From Candidatus Melainabacteria bacterium (GTDB taxonomy: Bacteria; Cyanobacteriota; Vampirovibrionia; 2-02-FULL-35-15), in NCBI GenBank assembly GCA_016201905.1, contig JACQBQ010000024.1, forward strand, positions 116,919 through 166,939: a stretch of DNA of 50,021 nucleotides. The letters are read 5' to 3'. Under the pieces are notes generated by a model, which saw only the letters and a program-made list of their open reading frames with translations, did not search any database and was not told the DNA's origin. Shown piece by piece: positions 9,348-16,602 of this stretch (positions within the stretch are counted from its first letter, which is position 1; every line of letters begins with the position of its first letter). Made by a program: the position numbers and the translations under genes.

Positions 9348-10250
9348 TTGAGAAAAAAAACGTTAAAACTAAAGGCTTTAATCGTTCTATGGTCTGTAGT
9401 ATTTTGCTTTTTCCCTTTTAAAGCTGAATTGCATGCAAGGTTACCACGCCTTATCGTAGTAGGTTCAACTACAATGCTCCCTTTATCTGAACACCTTGCA
9501 ACAAAGTATAAAAAAGCTCTTGGTGTTGATGTTCTGGTTCAGGGTGGCGGATCAAGCGCAGGCCCAATTGCACTTTTAAATAACATTGCTCAAATAGCAG
9601 CAAGCTCAAGAGTGCTAACCAAAGAAGAATCAATAAATCTAAAAGTATTTGTAATTGCTCATGATGTGCTTGCAATAGTTGTCCACCCGTCAAATCCGAT
9701 AAATAACATTTCACTAAACCAGCTGAAAGATATTTTGGCTGGAAAAATTACAAACTGGAAAGATCTTGGCGCACCATTTTCTAAACCAATACAGCTAATC
9801 AATGATTCATCTGGAAATGGTACACGAGCTGCAATTGAAGAGCTTGTCATGGGAAAATCAAAAGCAAAAAAAATAAACGGAACGCCAATCACATTAATGT
9901 CTGTTGTTACAAACTCAAGTTCTGAAATGAAAGCAAATATTGCAAACTTTAAGTATGCTTTAGGTTACCTCCCTTTTAGTTATCTTGACAACACAGTAAA
10001 GGCCCTTTCTGTTGATAATATTCCTCCAACATATGCAGCAGCTTATAAAGGTGAGTATCCTCTTTTTAGAGATCTTTACTATGCTATTAGAAAAGATTCA
10101 AAAGGATTAGAGTTGGCATATATTTATTATGTGTTAAGCCCGGAGGGACAGGATATCGTTGTTCAGGAGGGATTTTTACCTATTAAGTTAATTACATCTG
10201 TTGAAGAGTTAGATAGAATTAAGAAAAGTAATTTCCCTAAAAGGAGCTAA
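9348..10250 (+). CDS. PstS-like phosphate-type substrate-binding protein
   Basis: A periplasmic binding protein of the PstS type, about 300 residues. I chose TTG at 9348 because GAGGA lies seven bases upstream and because it gives a clean signal peptide (MRKKTLKLKALIVLWSVVF, cleavage near AELHA). An upstream in-frame TTG at 9327 has no usable site. Mature-domain motifs are GSTTMLPLSEHLA, the ligand loop GGGSSAG, an SSR segment, AIVVHPSNP, and ILAGKITNWKDLG, followed by NDSSGNGTR. There is no lipobox. No PstCAB permease genes are present here, so its transporter partner must be elsewhere, or it acts as a sensor. It lies directly before two other binding proteins (gap 13 bases to the next). Confidence 0.85.
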   Translation: MRKKTLKLKALIVLWSVVFCFFPFKAELHARLPRLIVVGSTTMLPLSEHLATKYKKALGVDVLVQGGGSSAGPIALLNNIAQIAASSRVLTKEESINLKVFVIAHDVLAIVVHPSNPINNISLNQLKDILAGKITNWKDLGAPFSKPIQLINDSSGNGTRAAIEELVMGKSKAKKINGTPITLMSVVTNSSSEMKANIANFKYALGYLPFSYLDNTVKALSVDNIPPTYAAAYKGEYPLFRDLYYAIRKDSKGLELAYIYYVLSPEGQDIVVQEGFLPIKLITSVEELDRIKKSNFPKRS

Positions 10251-10263
10251 GGATTAAATTCAA

Positions 10264-11403
10264 ATGAAAATTGTTATAAATATTTTTCTTTTTACCTCGC
10301 TGATTTTAACCGGCTGTCTCAGAACACCGCAAGAAGAAAATTATTACAAAATTGCAGTTGTTGCACCGCAGAGCGGACCTTATTCATTACTTGGAAAATC
10401 AATAATTAACGGTGCAGATCTTGCTGTAAAAGAAGTCAATGCTCAAGGCGGCGTGGACGGCAAAAAAATAGTTCTAATAAAAGAAGATGATGGAGGATTA
10501 GAAGGAGAAGGTGCATTTTTTGCATATAGGCTAACAAATACTGAAATGATACTTGGGGTTATTGGACATTTGAACTCAGACATTTCAATTCCAGCATCTG
10601 AGTTTTATGTACGTGCAAAGGTTCCACAGATAAGCCCTGGCAGTACCAGTCCTTACTTTACAGAAAGAGAAGCTACAAAAGGCTATGTATTTAGAACAAT
10701 TGGAAGGGATGATGTACAGGGTAAGATGCTTGCAGATTATGTTATAAAGAATGGTTTTAAAAGAGTAGCCATCTTATACAATGACAGAGCTTATGGAAAA
10801 ACTCTGGCAGGCGAATTTGCAAGGTCAATAAAAGTTGATGCTCCGGCTAATTTAAAACCATCAATTGTTTTTTATGACATGATTGAAGTCGGAAAATCAG
10901 ACTATGGCTCGCTTCTTGCACAACTTTCTTCAAGAAAACCTGATGTGGTTTTTCTTGCTGGAGAACATGATGATGCTGGAAATCTTGTAAAGGATTTTCC
11001 TAGGTATGGACTAACAATGACACAGTTTGTGGGCGGGGATGGCATTGATAATACTGAGTTTATAAAAATAGGGGGTAAAAATACAGAAGGTGCTATTGTA
11101 GTTTCTCCTCCGCCTATTGTAGATAAAAGTTTTATTGCAAAGTATAAAAAATGCTTTCATGAAGGGCCGACAGGTTATGCCGCAAATTCTTACGATGCAA
11201 CAAATATTTTGATTAATGCAATAAAAAAAGTAAAAGAGAAAGATTCAGAGAAGATTGCAAGAGAAGTTGCAATTACAAAAGATTTTAAAGGTGTAACCGG
11301 CTCAATTACGTTTAATGAAAATGGTGATCTAATCTCACCAGGTTTTGTATTGAGTAGGGTAGTAAACAGAAAGTTTAAGGTGATTCAAGATGATAACGGA
11401 TGA
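10264..11403 (+). CDS. Liv-type (branched-chain amino acid/urea family) substrate-binding lipoprotein
   Basis: 379 residues of the Peripla_BP_6 type. The lipoprotein signal sequence ends LILTGC (Cys18), so the mature protein would be membrane-anchored. Family motifs: YKIAVVAPQSGPYSLLG at the N-terminus, GADLAVKEVNAQGGVDGKKI, VIGHLNSDISIPASEFY, SPGSTSPYFTE, VFRTIGRDDVQG and VAILYNDRAYG. The ligand is unknown. It overlaps the following paralogue by 14 bases and is clearly co-transcribed with it. No LivHMGF permease genes are in the window. Confidence 0.88.
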   Translation: MKIVINIFLFTSLILTGCLRTPQEENYYKIAVVAPQSGPYSLLGKSIINGADLAVKEVNAQGGVDGKKIVLIKEDDGGLEGEGAFFAYRLTNTEMILGVIGHLNSDISIPASEFYVRAKVPQISPGSTSPYFTEREATKGYVFRTIGRDDVQGKMLADYVIKNGFKRVAILYNDRAYGKTLAGEFARSIKVDAPANLKPSIVFYDMIEVGKSDYGSLLAQLSSRKPDVVFLAGEHDDAGNLVKDFPRYGLTMTQFVGGDGIDNTEFIKIGGKNTEGAIVVSPPPIVDKSFIAKYKKCFHEGPTGYAANSYDATNILINAIKKVKEKDSEKIAREVAITKDFKGVTGSITFNENGDLISPGFVLSRVVNRKFKVIQDDNG

Positions 11404-12556
11404 TTTTAAGAAAAATGCAAGCACATTGATTCTTTGTTTCTCTGCCTTTTTGCTTGTTTTACTCTCAGGTTGTACAAAATCACAACCACAATCTGTAAGC
11501 CAGTCAGAAAGCAGTGAAGATGGATATAAAATTGCTGTTGCTGCACCACAGTTTGGCCCTTATGAAGAGCTTGGTCTGTCCATAATAAATGGGGCAGAAT
11601 TAGCTGTTGATTTAAAAAATCAAAGCGGTGGAGTCGGTGGTAAAAAAATAAATCTAATTAAAGTTGATGATGGCGGACTAGCTGGTGAGGGTACATGGAG
11701 AGCACGAAGTCTTGTAAGTGAAATGGTGCTTGGAGTTATTGGGCACTTAAATTCAGACATTTCAATTCCAGCTTCAGAAATATATTCAAAAGCAATGATT
11801 GCTGAAATTTCACCAGGGTCAACAAGTCCATTTTTTACTGAAAGACCACCTGTTATGAATTATGTTTTTAGGACAGTAGGTAGAGATGATCAGCAGGGAG
11901 AAATTGCTGCAAAGTTTGCACTTAAAAAAGGTTTTAAAAAAATAGCTGTTCTTTATAACAATAGAAGTTATGGCTTAAGCCTTTCCTCGGAGTTTGTAAA
12001 AAAGATAACCTCAGCATCTAAAGATGCAGATATTGTTTACTATGAAATGTACAAAGTAGGTAATAATGATTTTTCAAATGGGATAAGTACCATTAAAGAA
12101 AAATCCCCCGATCTTGTATTTTTTGCAGGTGAATATAGTGATGCTGGAAAATTTTTAAAACAGTTGAGAAGTTCTGGCTTAAAAACAGCATTCTTAGGAA
12201 GTGAAGCTGTATTTGATCCAGAGTTTATTACTTCTGCAGGCAACACCTCTGAAGGGGCGCTGGTAATTTCATTGCCGGGAGCCATGGATCAAAACTTTAT
12301 TCAAAACTACAAGAAAAAATTCGGCAAAGAACTTGGAGCATACTCTGCAAACTCTTTTGATGCTGCAAATATTTTAATCTCAGCAATTGAAAAAGTAAAA
12401 GAGAAAGACTCTGCTAAGATTGCACAAGCAATTAAAGAAACCAAAAACTATCCTGGCTTAACAGGAAAAATAACTTTTGATCCAAAAGGAGATTTAGTTA
12501 ACCCTGCATTTTTAATTTACCAGGTAAAAAACGGAATGTTTGTAGCAGTGCAATAG
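11390..12556 (+). CDS. Liv-type substrate-binding lipoprotein, tandem paralogue
   Basis: 388 residues, closely similar to the preceding gene throughout, for example VIGHLNSDISIPASE in both. It has its own lipoprotein signal ending LLSGC (Cys28) followed by a Ser/Gln-rich linker. AAGGTG lies about eight bases before the ATG, inside the end of the previous gene. The pair is best explained by tandem duplication. The ligand pocket segments differ modestly (SPGSTSPFFTERPP against SPGSTSPYFTEREA). It ends three bases from the convergent dapB gene. Confidence 0.88.
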   Translation: MITDDFKKNASTLILCFSAFLLVLLSGCTKSQPQSVSQSESSEDGYKIAVAAPQFGPYEELGLSIINGAELAVDLKNQSGGVGGKKINLIKVDDGGLAGEGTWRARSLVSEMVLGVIGHLNSDISIPASEIYSKAMIAEISPGSTSPFFTERPPVMNYVFRTVGRDDQQGEIAAKFALKKGFKKIAVLYNNRSYGLSLSSEFVKKITSASKDADIVYYEMYKVGNNDFSNGISTIKEKSPDLVFFAGEYSDAGKFLKQLRSSGLKTAFLGSEAVFDPEFITSAGNTSEGALVISLPGAMDQNFIQNYKKKFGKELGAYSANSFDAANILISAIEKVKEKDSAKIAQAIKETKNYPGLTGKITFDPKGDLVNPAFLIYQVKNGMFVAVQ

Positions 12557-12558
12557 TA

Positions 12559-13371
12559 TTAAATTATATTTTCTAGCCCATAAACCAAACAATCTAATTC
12601 CATAACTTTCTTTACTGCCATTAAAACACCAGGCATAAAAGCAGTCCGATCGTAAGCATCATGCCTAATATTTATTGTCTGACCAGTGCCGCCCAGAATT
12701 ATTTCCTGATGAGCAATCAATCCCGGCAAACGGACACTATGAATATGAATATTCCCGTCTCCAATAGCACCCCGTGCGCCTTTTATAGTTTCTTTTCCGC
12801 TTACTGTGTCTCTCCCAAAAAGCTTTCTGTTTTCAACCATAAGCTCAGCTGATTTTATGGCTGTACCGCTTGGTGCATCAAGTTTTTTATCATGGTGGTA
12901 CTCGATGATTTCAGCACTTGCAAAATATTTACTTGCTTCTTTTGCAAATTTCATCATAAGTACTGCCCCAATTGCAAAGTTTGGTGCAACAATTGCACCG
13001 GTTGAGTTTTGTTTTGAAAGTTTTGAAAGTTCTGCTATGTCGCTTTTTGTCATTCCGGTAGTTCCAATGACTGTGCAGATACCAGCTTTTAAAGCCATCT
13101 GTGCATTTACAATAACAATTTCCGGCATAGTAAAATCGACCATTACATCTGCCTGTGATTTTGAAATAGTTTCTTTTAAATCACCGCTTAGTTTTACACC
13201 GATTTCATTTATTCCGCAGAGTAAACCAATATCTTTTCCTATATTTGGGTTTCCAACTCTGTCAACAGCACCTGCAAGTTTAAAACCAGCTTCAGAATCA
13301 ACAGCTCTTACGACAGCCTGTCCCATTTTTCCGGCTGCTCCACAAACGAGTACTTTAATGTCTTTTGGCAT
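12559..13371 (-). CDS. dapB: 4-hydroxy-tetrahydrodipicolinate reductase
   Basis: 270 residues, the family length. DapB performs the NAD(P)H-dependent step of the lysine/diaminopimelate pathway. The N-terminal nucleotide-binding loop is VCGAAGKMGQAV. The catalytic/substrate segment EYHHDKKLDAPSGTA carries the paired histidines and lysine, and GAIGDGNIHIHSVRLPG is the following family block. The start ATG has no ribosome binding site, and a TATAAT box ends eight bases upstream, inside the 3' end of the preceding Xer-like gene. The mRNA is therefore probably leaderless. Confidence 0.96.
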   Translation of the reverse strand: MPKDIKVLVCGAAGKMGQAVVRAVDSEAGFKLAGAVDRVGNPNIGKDIGLLCGINEIGVKLSGDLKETISKSQADVMVDFTMPEIVIVNAQMALKAGICTVIGTTGMTKSDIAELSKLSKQNSTGAIVAPNFAIGAVLMMKFAKEASKYFASAEIIEYHHDKKLDAPSGTAIKSAELMVENRKLFGRDTVSGKETIKGARGAIGDGNIHIHSVRLPGLIAHQEIILGGTGQTINIRHDAYDRTAFMPGVLMAVKKVMELDCLVYGLENII

Positions 13372-13379
13372 GTGGTCTG

Positions 13380-13385
13380 ATTATA
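13380..13385 (-). promoter_or_regulatory. -10 box of dapB, leaderless spacing
   Basis: A perfect TATAAT on the minus strand lies eight bases before the dapB ATG at 13371. There is no ribosome binding site between the two. No good -35 was found. Confidence 0.5.
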
Positions 13386-13392
13386 GCAAAAA

Positions 13393-14181
13393 TTATTGAT
13401 TTGGGGCTACCACGCTGAAGACTTCTCTTTGCATGGACAAAATATCTATTTTATCTTCTGACATCTTTTTTAAATTTCTTGTTGTAAACTTTCCTTCCAG
13501 ATTTAAATCCTGGCTTAGCTTTTTAATTAGTTTATAAATGTCAATTTCTGTAATTGGGTTACCTTTATCGTTTAAAAACAGATTCAAGTGTTCATTTGTA
13601 CCTGGAAGCCCAGGTCTTACATCAAGCAAGTACTCTCTAATGTTTATAAATATTTCATATGGAAGCTCAATTTTTTCAGTATCAGATAAGGCAATTGATT
13701 TGTTTTCAAAATCAATTTGGAATGTGTTTAAAGAGACAATTTGTGTAGCTGTAAGACCTAGCCTCCCTATCATGAGTAAAATAAGTTTTTGATCTAATCT
13801 CAATTTTGTTTCTTCTATTATTTTTTTTACGTCTGAACTCTTAAGGTCTTCGCCTTCTTCCTGGGTTTTTGAGAAAGTGGTTAGATTGCTCACGATGAGT
13901 GAGTAATTTGTAGGTGCCATGTTATTTTTATATAAAAATCTGAGGAATATCCGAAATGTTGAAGCTCTTCTATTGTAAGAATTTCTTTCTTTGTTAACTG
14001 ACTCAAGATGTTTTAAATAATTTCTTACCCAGTCTTGATTTATGTCAGAGATTTGTGTGTTTGTGGTCACCATATAATCTGCAAGTTCATTTAAATCACT
14101 TTTGTAAGAAGATTTTGTATTTTGAGAGAAGTTTTGATCTTCTTCAATTTGATTTATAAATTGTTCAATAATTTCTTTCAT
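13393..14181 (-). CDS. Xer/integrase-like protein lacking catalytic residues
   Basis: 262 residues against about 300 for XerC/D. The N-terminal ~110 residues match the SAM-like core-binding domain of tyrosine recombinases (NTKSSYKSDLNELADYM, NSYNRRASTFRIFLRFLY). The C-terminal half follows the catalytic-domain layout, but the active residues are gone. The normal GLR(x)SEL block reads GLTATQIVSLN, with Thr in place of the first Arg. The HxLRH block reads TTRNLKKMSEDKI, and no Tyr-containing LGH...TTQIYTH end is present. It is intact as a reading frame, so it may be a DNA-binding pseudoenzyme. It lies directly upstream of dapB. Confidence 0.7.
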   Translation of the reverse strand: MKEIIEQFINQIEEDQNFSQNTKSSYKSDLNELADYMVTTNTQISDINQDWVRNYLKHLESVNKERNSYNRRASTFRIFLRFLYKNNMAPTNYSLIVSNLTTFSKTQEEGEDLKSSDVKKIIEETKLRLDQKLILLMIGRLGLTATQIVSLNTFQIDFENKSIALSDTEKIELPYEIFINIREYLLDVRPGLPGTNEHLNLFLNDKGNPITEIDIYKLIKKLSQDLNLEGKFTTRNLKKMSEDKIDILSMQREVFSVVAPNQ

Positions 14182-14217
14182 AGGGTCATTAAATTAGAAG
14201 TTAGAGTGCAGTTTGGC

Positions 14218-14583
14218 TTATAAATAAAATGCATTTTTAATATGTTCAATTGCTTTTCCTTCTTTATTAATTCTAATAGCAATTACATCAAACCTGCAAG
14301 CGCAATTTTCTGAGTTATTTAAGAAAATGAAGCTTTTAGCCAATTTATAGAGTTGTTGTTGCTTTTTCTTTGTTACTAGTTCCTTAGCATCATTGGTATT
14401 TGTAGCACGAGACTTAACTTCTATAAAAACAAGTTCCTTTGTAGCGATGTCTTTTGCAATAATATCAATCTCGCCATATTTGCCAGAGTGCCAGTTTTGC
14501 TTTAAGATTGAGAAATCAATTTTTTTTAAATACTCACAAGCTAACTTTTCACCTTCTTTGCCTAGTTTGTGATCTGATGTCAT
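14218..14583 (-). CDS. yraN: YraN family (UPF0102) putative endonuclease
   Basis: 121 residues, the family length. The family has a PD-(D/E)xK nuclease fold. Visible motifs are LGKEGEKLACEYLKK at the N-terminus, GEIDIIAKD, and FIEVKSRA with the catalytic Glu and Lys, followed by VTKKKQQQLYKLAKSFI. The biochemical role is not settled in the literature I know. The start overlaps the preceding gene's stop by four bases (ATGA), so the two are translationally coupled. Confidence 0.9.
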   Translation of the reverse strand: MTSDHKLGKEGEKLACEYLKKIDFSILKQNWHSGKYGEIDIIAKDIATKELVFIEVKSRATNTNDAKELVTKKKQQQLYKLAKSFIFLNNSENCACRFDVIAIRINKEGKAIEHIKNAFYL

Positions 14584-14945
14584 GAAGCTTTATCTTCGCT
14601 TCTTGAGTACATCTCTTTTATATCTTCGAAAGTAACCCTTCTAAGTTTTATTTCTCCTGACATAACGCGTCTATGATGTTCCTCATCTGCTTTAGTATCA
14701 TTGATTCCCATTAAATGCCTTAGTTCTCTAGCAGTCAATTTTTTATAATCAATTTCTGAACTTATCTGGGATTTTATGTGTTTTGAAACTATTTCTCCTG
14801 CTTGATCCGTTGTGTAATGTTTTGGTTCTATTTCCCCTAGCTTTACCCTTTTATTAAATTCTTCTAGTGCACAAAAGTCATCAGCAGCAATTAAGATCTT
14901 AAGTTCACTTATTGTTAATTTAGAATAATCAATCTCTGAATCCAT
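14580..14945 (-). CDS. Unknown protein with two tandem ~50-residue repeats
   Basis: About 121 residues, made almost entirely of two copies of one unit. Copy 1 begins EIDYSKLTISELKILIA and copy 2 begins EIDYKKLTARELRHLMG. Each continues through an acidic helix to (K/M)xGEI and ends in a short helical tail. I chose the second ATG at 14945 because GGAGG lies nine bases before it and only three before the first ATG at 14951. I do not recognise the family. It is coupled to yraN by a four-base overlap. Confidence 0.7.
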   Translation of the reverse strand: MDSEIDYSKLTISELKILIAADDFCALEEFNKRVKLGEIEPKHYTTDQAGEIVSKHIKSQISSEIDYKKLTARELRHLMGINDTKADEEHHRRVMSGEIKLRRVTFEDIKEMYSRSEDKAS

Positions 14946-15075
14946 CGTCATCTACCTCCCCATCTTTGTAGACATAAAAAACTCTTAGCTCTATTTCACC
15001 TTTAGGCGGTTCAGTTTTTATCTTAACTGTCTCTCCACTTACCCATATCTTATGCCAGTAAATTTTAGCATTGGT
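14929..15075 (-). pseudogene. Possible remnant of a coding segment
   Basis: An open frame of 48 codons sits between two stops, with no ATG, GTG or TTG near its start. It reads like protein (WHKIWVSGETVKIKTEPP, then VFYVYKDGEVDDDGF) and overlaps the first codons of the tandem-repeat gene. It could be the decayed C-terminal end of a gene whose front part is lost. The call rests on composition alone. Confidence 0.25.
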
Positions 15076-15222
15076 TTAAGAACATTAATAGTTTATGCAA
15101 TCCTAGTAATTGTTCAGTTGGTGGATAATGCCTTTCAATCATCAAAACCAATCCTACAGTAGTAATATTAAATTTCATGTAACCATTGGTTACATGCTTA
15201 ATAAAAATTATTTAGAAAGATA

Positions 15223-15693
15223 CTATTTCCCGGTGCTTCCGAATCCACCAGCACCACGTTTTGTTTCTTCTGGGATTTTTTCAATAAACTTTGTGCTTGC
15301 TTGGACTATTGGTGAAATTACAAGCTGAGCAATTCTCTCGCCTGGATTTATAGTGTAAGGTTCATTTCCAAGATTAATCATAAGACAGCAAATTTCTCCA
15401 CGATAATCACTATCAACTGTTCCAACACAATTTGTAAGTGTGATGCCATGCTTTGCTGCAAGTCCAGATCTTGGTCTTACTTGCCCTTCATAACCTTCCG
15501 GTAAAACCATAATTAATCCTGTGGGTACCTTTGCACGCTCACCAGGTTTTAAAATCAAAGGCTTATCGAGCACATTGGTCAAATCCATTCCAGCAGCACC
15601 TTCTGTAGCGTATGATGGTAACTGAGCTTTTGAATGGACCTTAACAAACTCTACTTTTACTAAGTTTGATTTTTTTTCAGTCAGTGTTTGCAT
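15223..15693 (-). CDS. dut: dUTP diphosphatase
   Basis: 156 residues. The trimeric enzyme hydrolyses dUTP to dUMP, keeping uracil out of DNA and feeding dTMP synthesis. All five family motifs are present in order: [30 protein letters not shown] with the catalytic Asp, GERIAQLVI, and the C-terminal [17 protein letters not shown] lies six bases before ATG. It is separate from its neighbours, with a 147-base gap downstream. Confidence 0.97.
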   Translation of the reverse strand: MQTLTEKKSNLVKVEFVKVHSKAQLPSYATEGAAGMDLTNVLDKPLILKPGERAKVPTGLIMVLPEGYEGQVRPRSGLAAKHGITLTNCVGTVDSDYRGEICCLMINLGNEPYTINPGERIAQLVISPIVQASTKFIEKIPEETKRGAGGFGSTGK

Positions 15694-15857
15694 TTTTTCC
15701 TCTTTTTAATCTTAATCAAGTGAGCAAATTGCTTACGATTATCTTACACTTTCCTGTTCTGAAAAATTAATTTACAAAGAACCTTCTGTCTTAACAATCG
15801 TCTGTTACAATAAGTCTATACTGCTAAACCTGCTAATTAAAAGGAGTTCCAGCTACT

Positions 15858-16589
15858 ATGCCAATTGGAATAGATAAGGTATTTCCATTAACTCTAGGGA
15901 AACAGTTCGATTTGCTAAATGCATTGAATTCTGAAAGTTACAAGACAGGCTTTTCATTTAAAAAGACAAAAGTACTTGAAGAAAGTGCTCAGCCTAGTAT
16001 CAGTACAATTGAAGCGAAAAAAGTATCCCCAAATGGTTTGAGTGTCCCTGAAAAACCAAAAAAGAAATTGTCGCCTTTTGAAGTGAAAAGAGAATTACTT
16101 GAAAATAATAGAAAAAGCACAGTTACATCTGCAATCCAATTTTTACAAGTAAGAAAAGTACTTGGAAGCTTGACAAGAAATTTAGAAAGGATTTCAGATA
16201 GTCGGGAAGAAAAAGATAACTTTGGCTTTAATCAGAACTCAAAAGCAAAACCTGATCAAAGTGATCTTTTTATAAAAAAGACAGCAAAGAATTTAGTTGG
16301 TGTTTTAAACAATATACCGACTTATCAAAATGTTCAGGTAGTAATGGGATTCATTGAAATGGTTAAATTAATTGATAAGTTAGAAGGTATTGGAATGAGA
16401 AATGAGATTCAAACTCATGAATTTGGATTTCATCCATTTCGTTCAAGCCCAGGTAAAAGTCTAGATAAACCAAAAAACAGGATAAAAGAAATTGATGAAA
16501 GTACTGAAGCATTAAAACATGCACGTAAATTAAGAGAAACTCTCCCGATTTTACTTAGCTGGCTTGAGTTTCCAGAATCTTTGAATTAA
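15858..16589 (+). CDS. Hypothetical protein, 243 residues
   Basis: AAGGAG lies about 11 bases before the ATG, so the gene is probably real. The first ~75 residues are polar, Ser/Lys/Pro-rich and look disordered. The rest is mostly helical and charged (e.g. KRELLENNRKSTVTSAIQFL, KKTAKNLVGVLNNIP). There is no signal peptide, membrane segment or recognisable motif. It is convergent with the helicase gene and ends 13 bases from it. Confidence 0.6.
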   Translation: MPIGIDKVFPLTLGKQFDLLNALNSESYKTGFSFKKTKVLEESAQPSISTIEAKKVSPNGLSVPEKPKKKLSPFEVKRELLENNRKSTVTSAIQFLQVRKVLGSLTRNLERISDSREEKDNFGFNQNSKAKPDQSDLFIKKTAKNLVGVLNNIPTYQNVQVVMGFIEMVKLIDKLEGIGMRNEIQTHEFGFHPFRSSPGKSLDKPKNRIKEIDESTEALKHARKLRETLPILLSWLEFPESLN

Positions 16590-16602
16590 TAGTTCTCTTT
16601 TA

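Noticed and set aside
12806-13399. 197-codon plus-strand frame antisense to dapB
   Set aside because: dapB on the minus strand has full family motifs; the opposite frame is hydrophobic, Ser/Pro-rich and typical of shadow frames in this AT-rich DNA.
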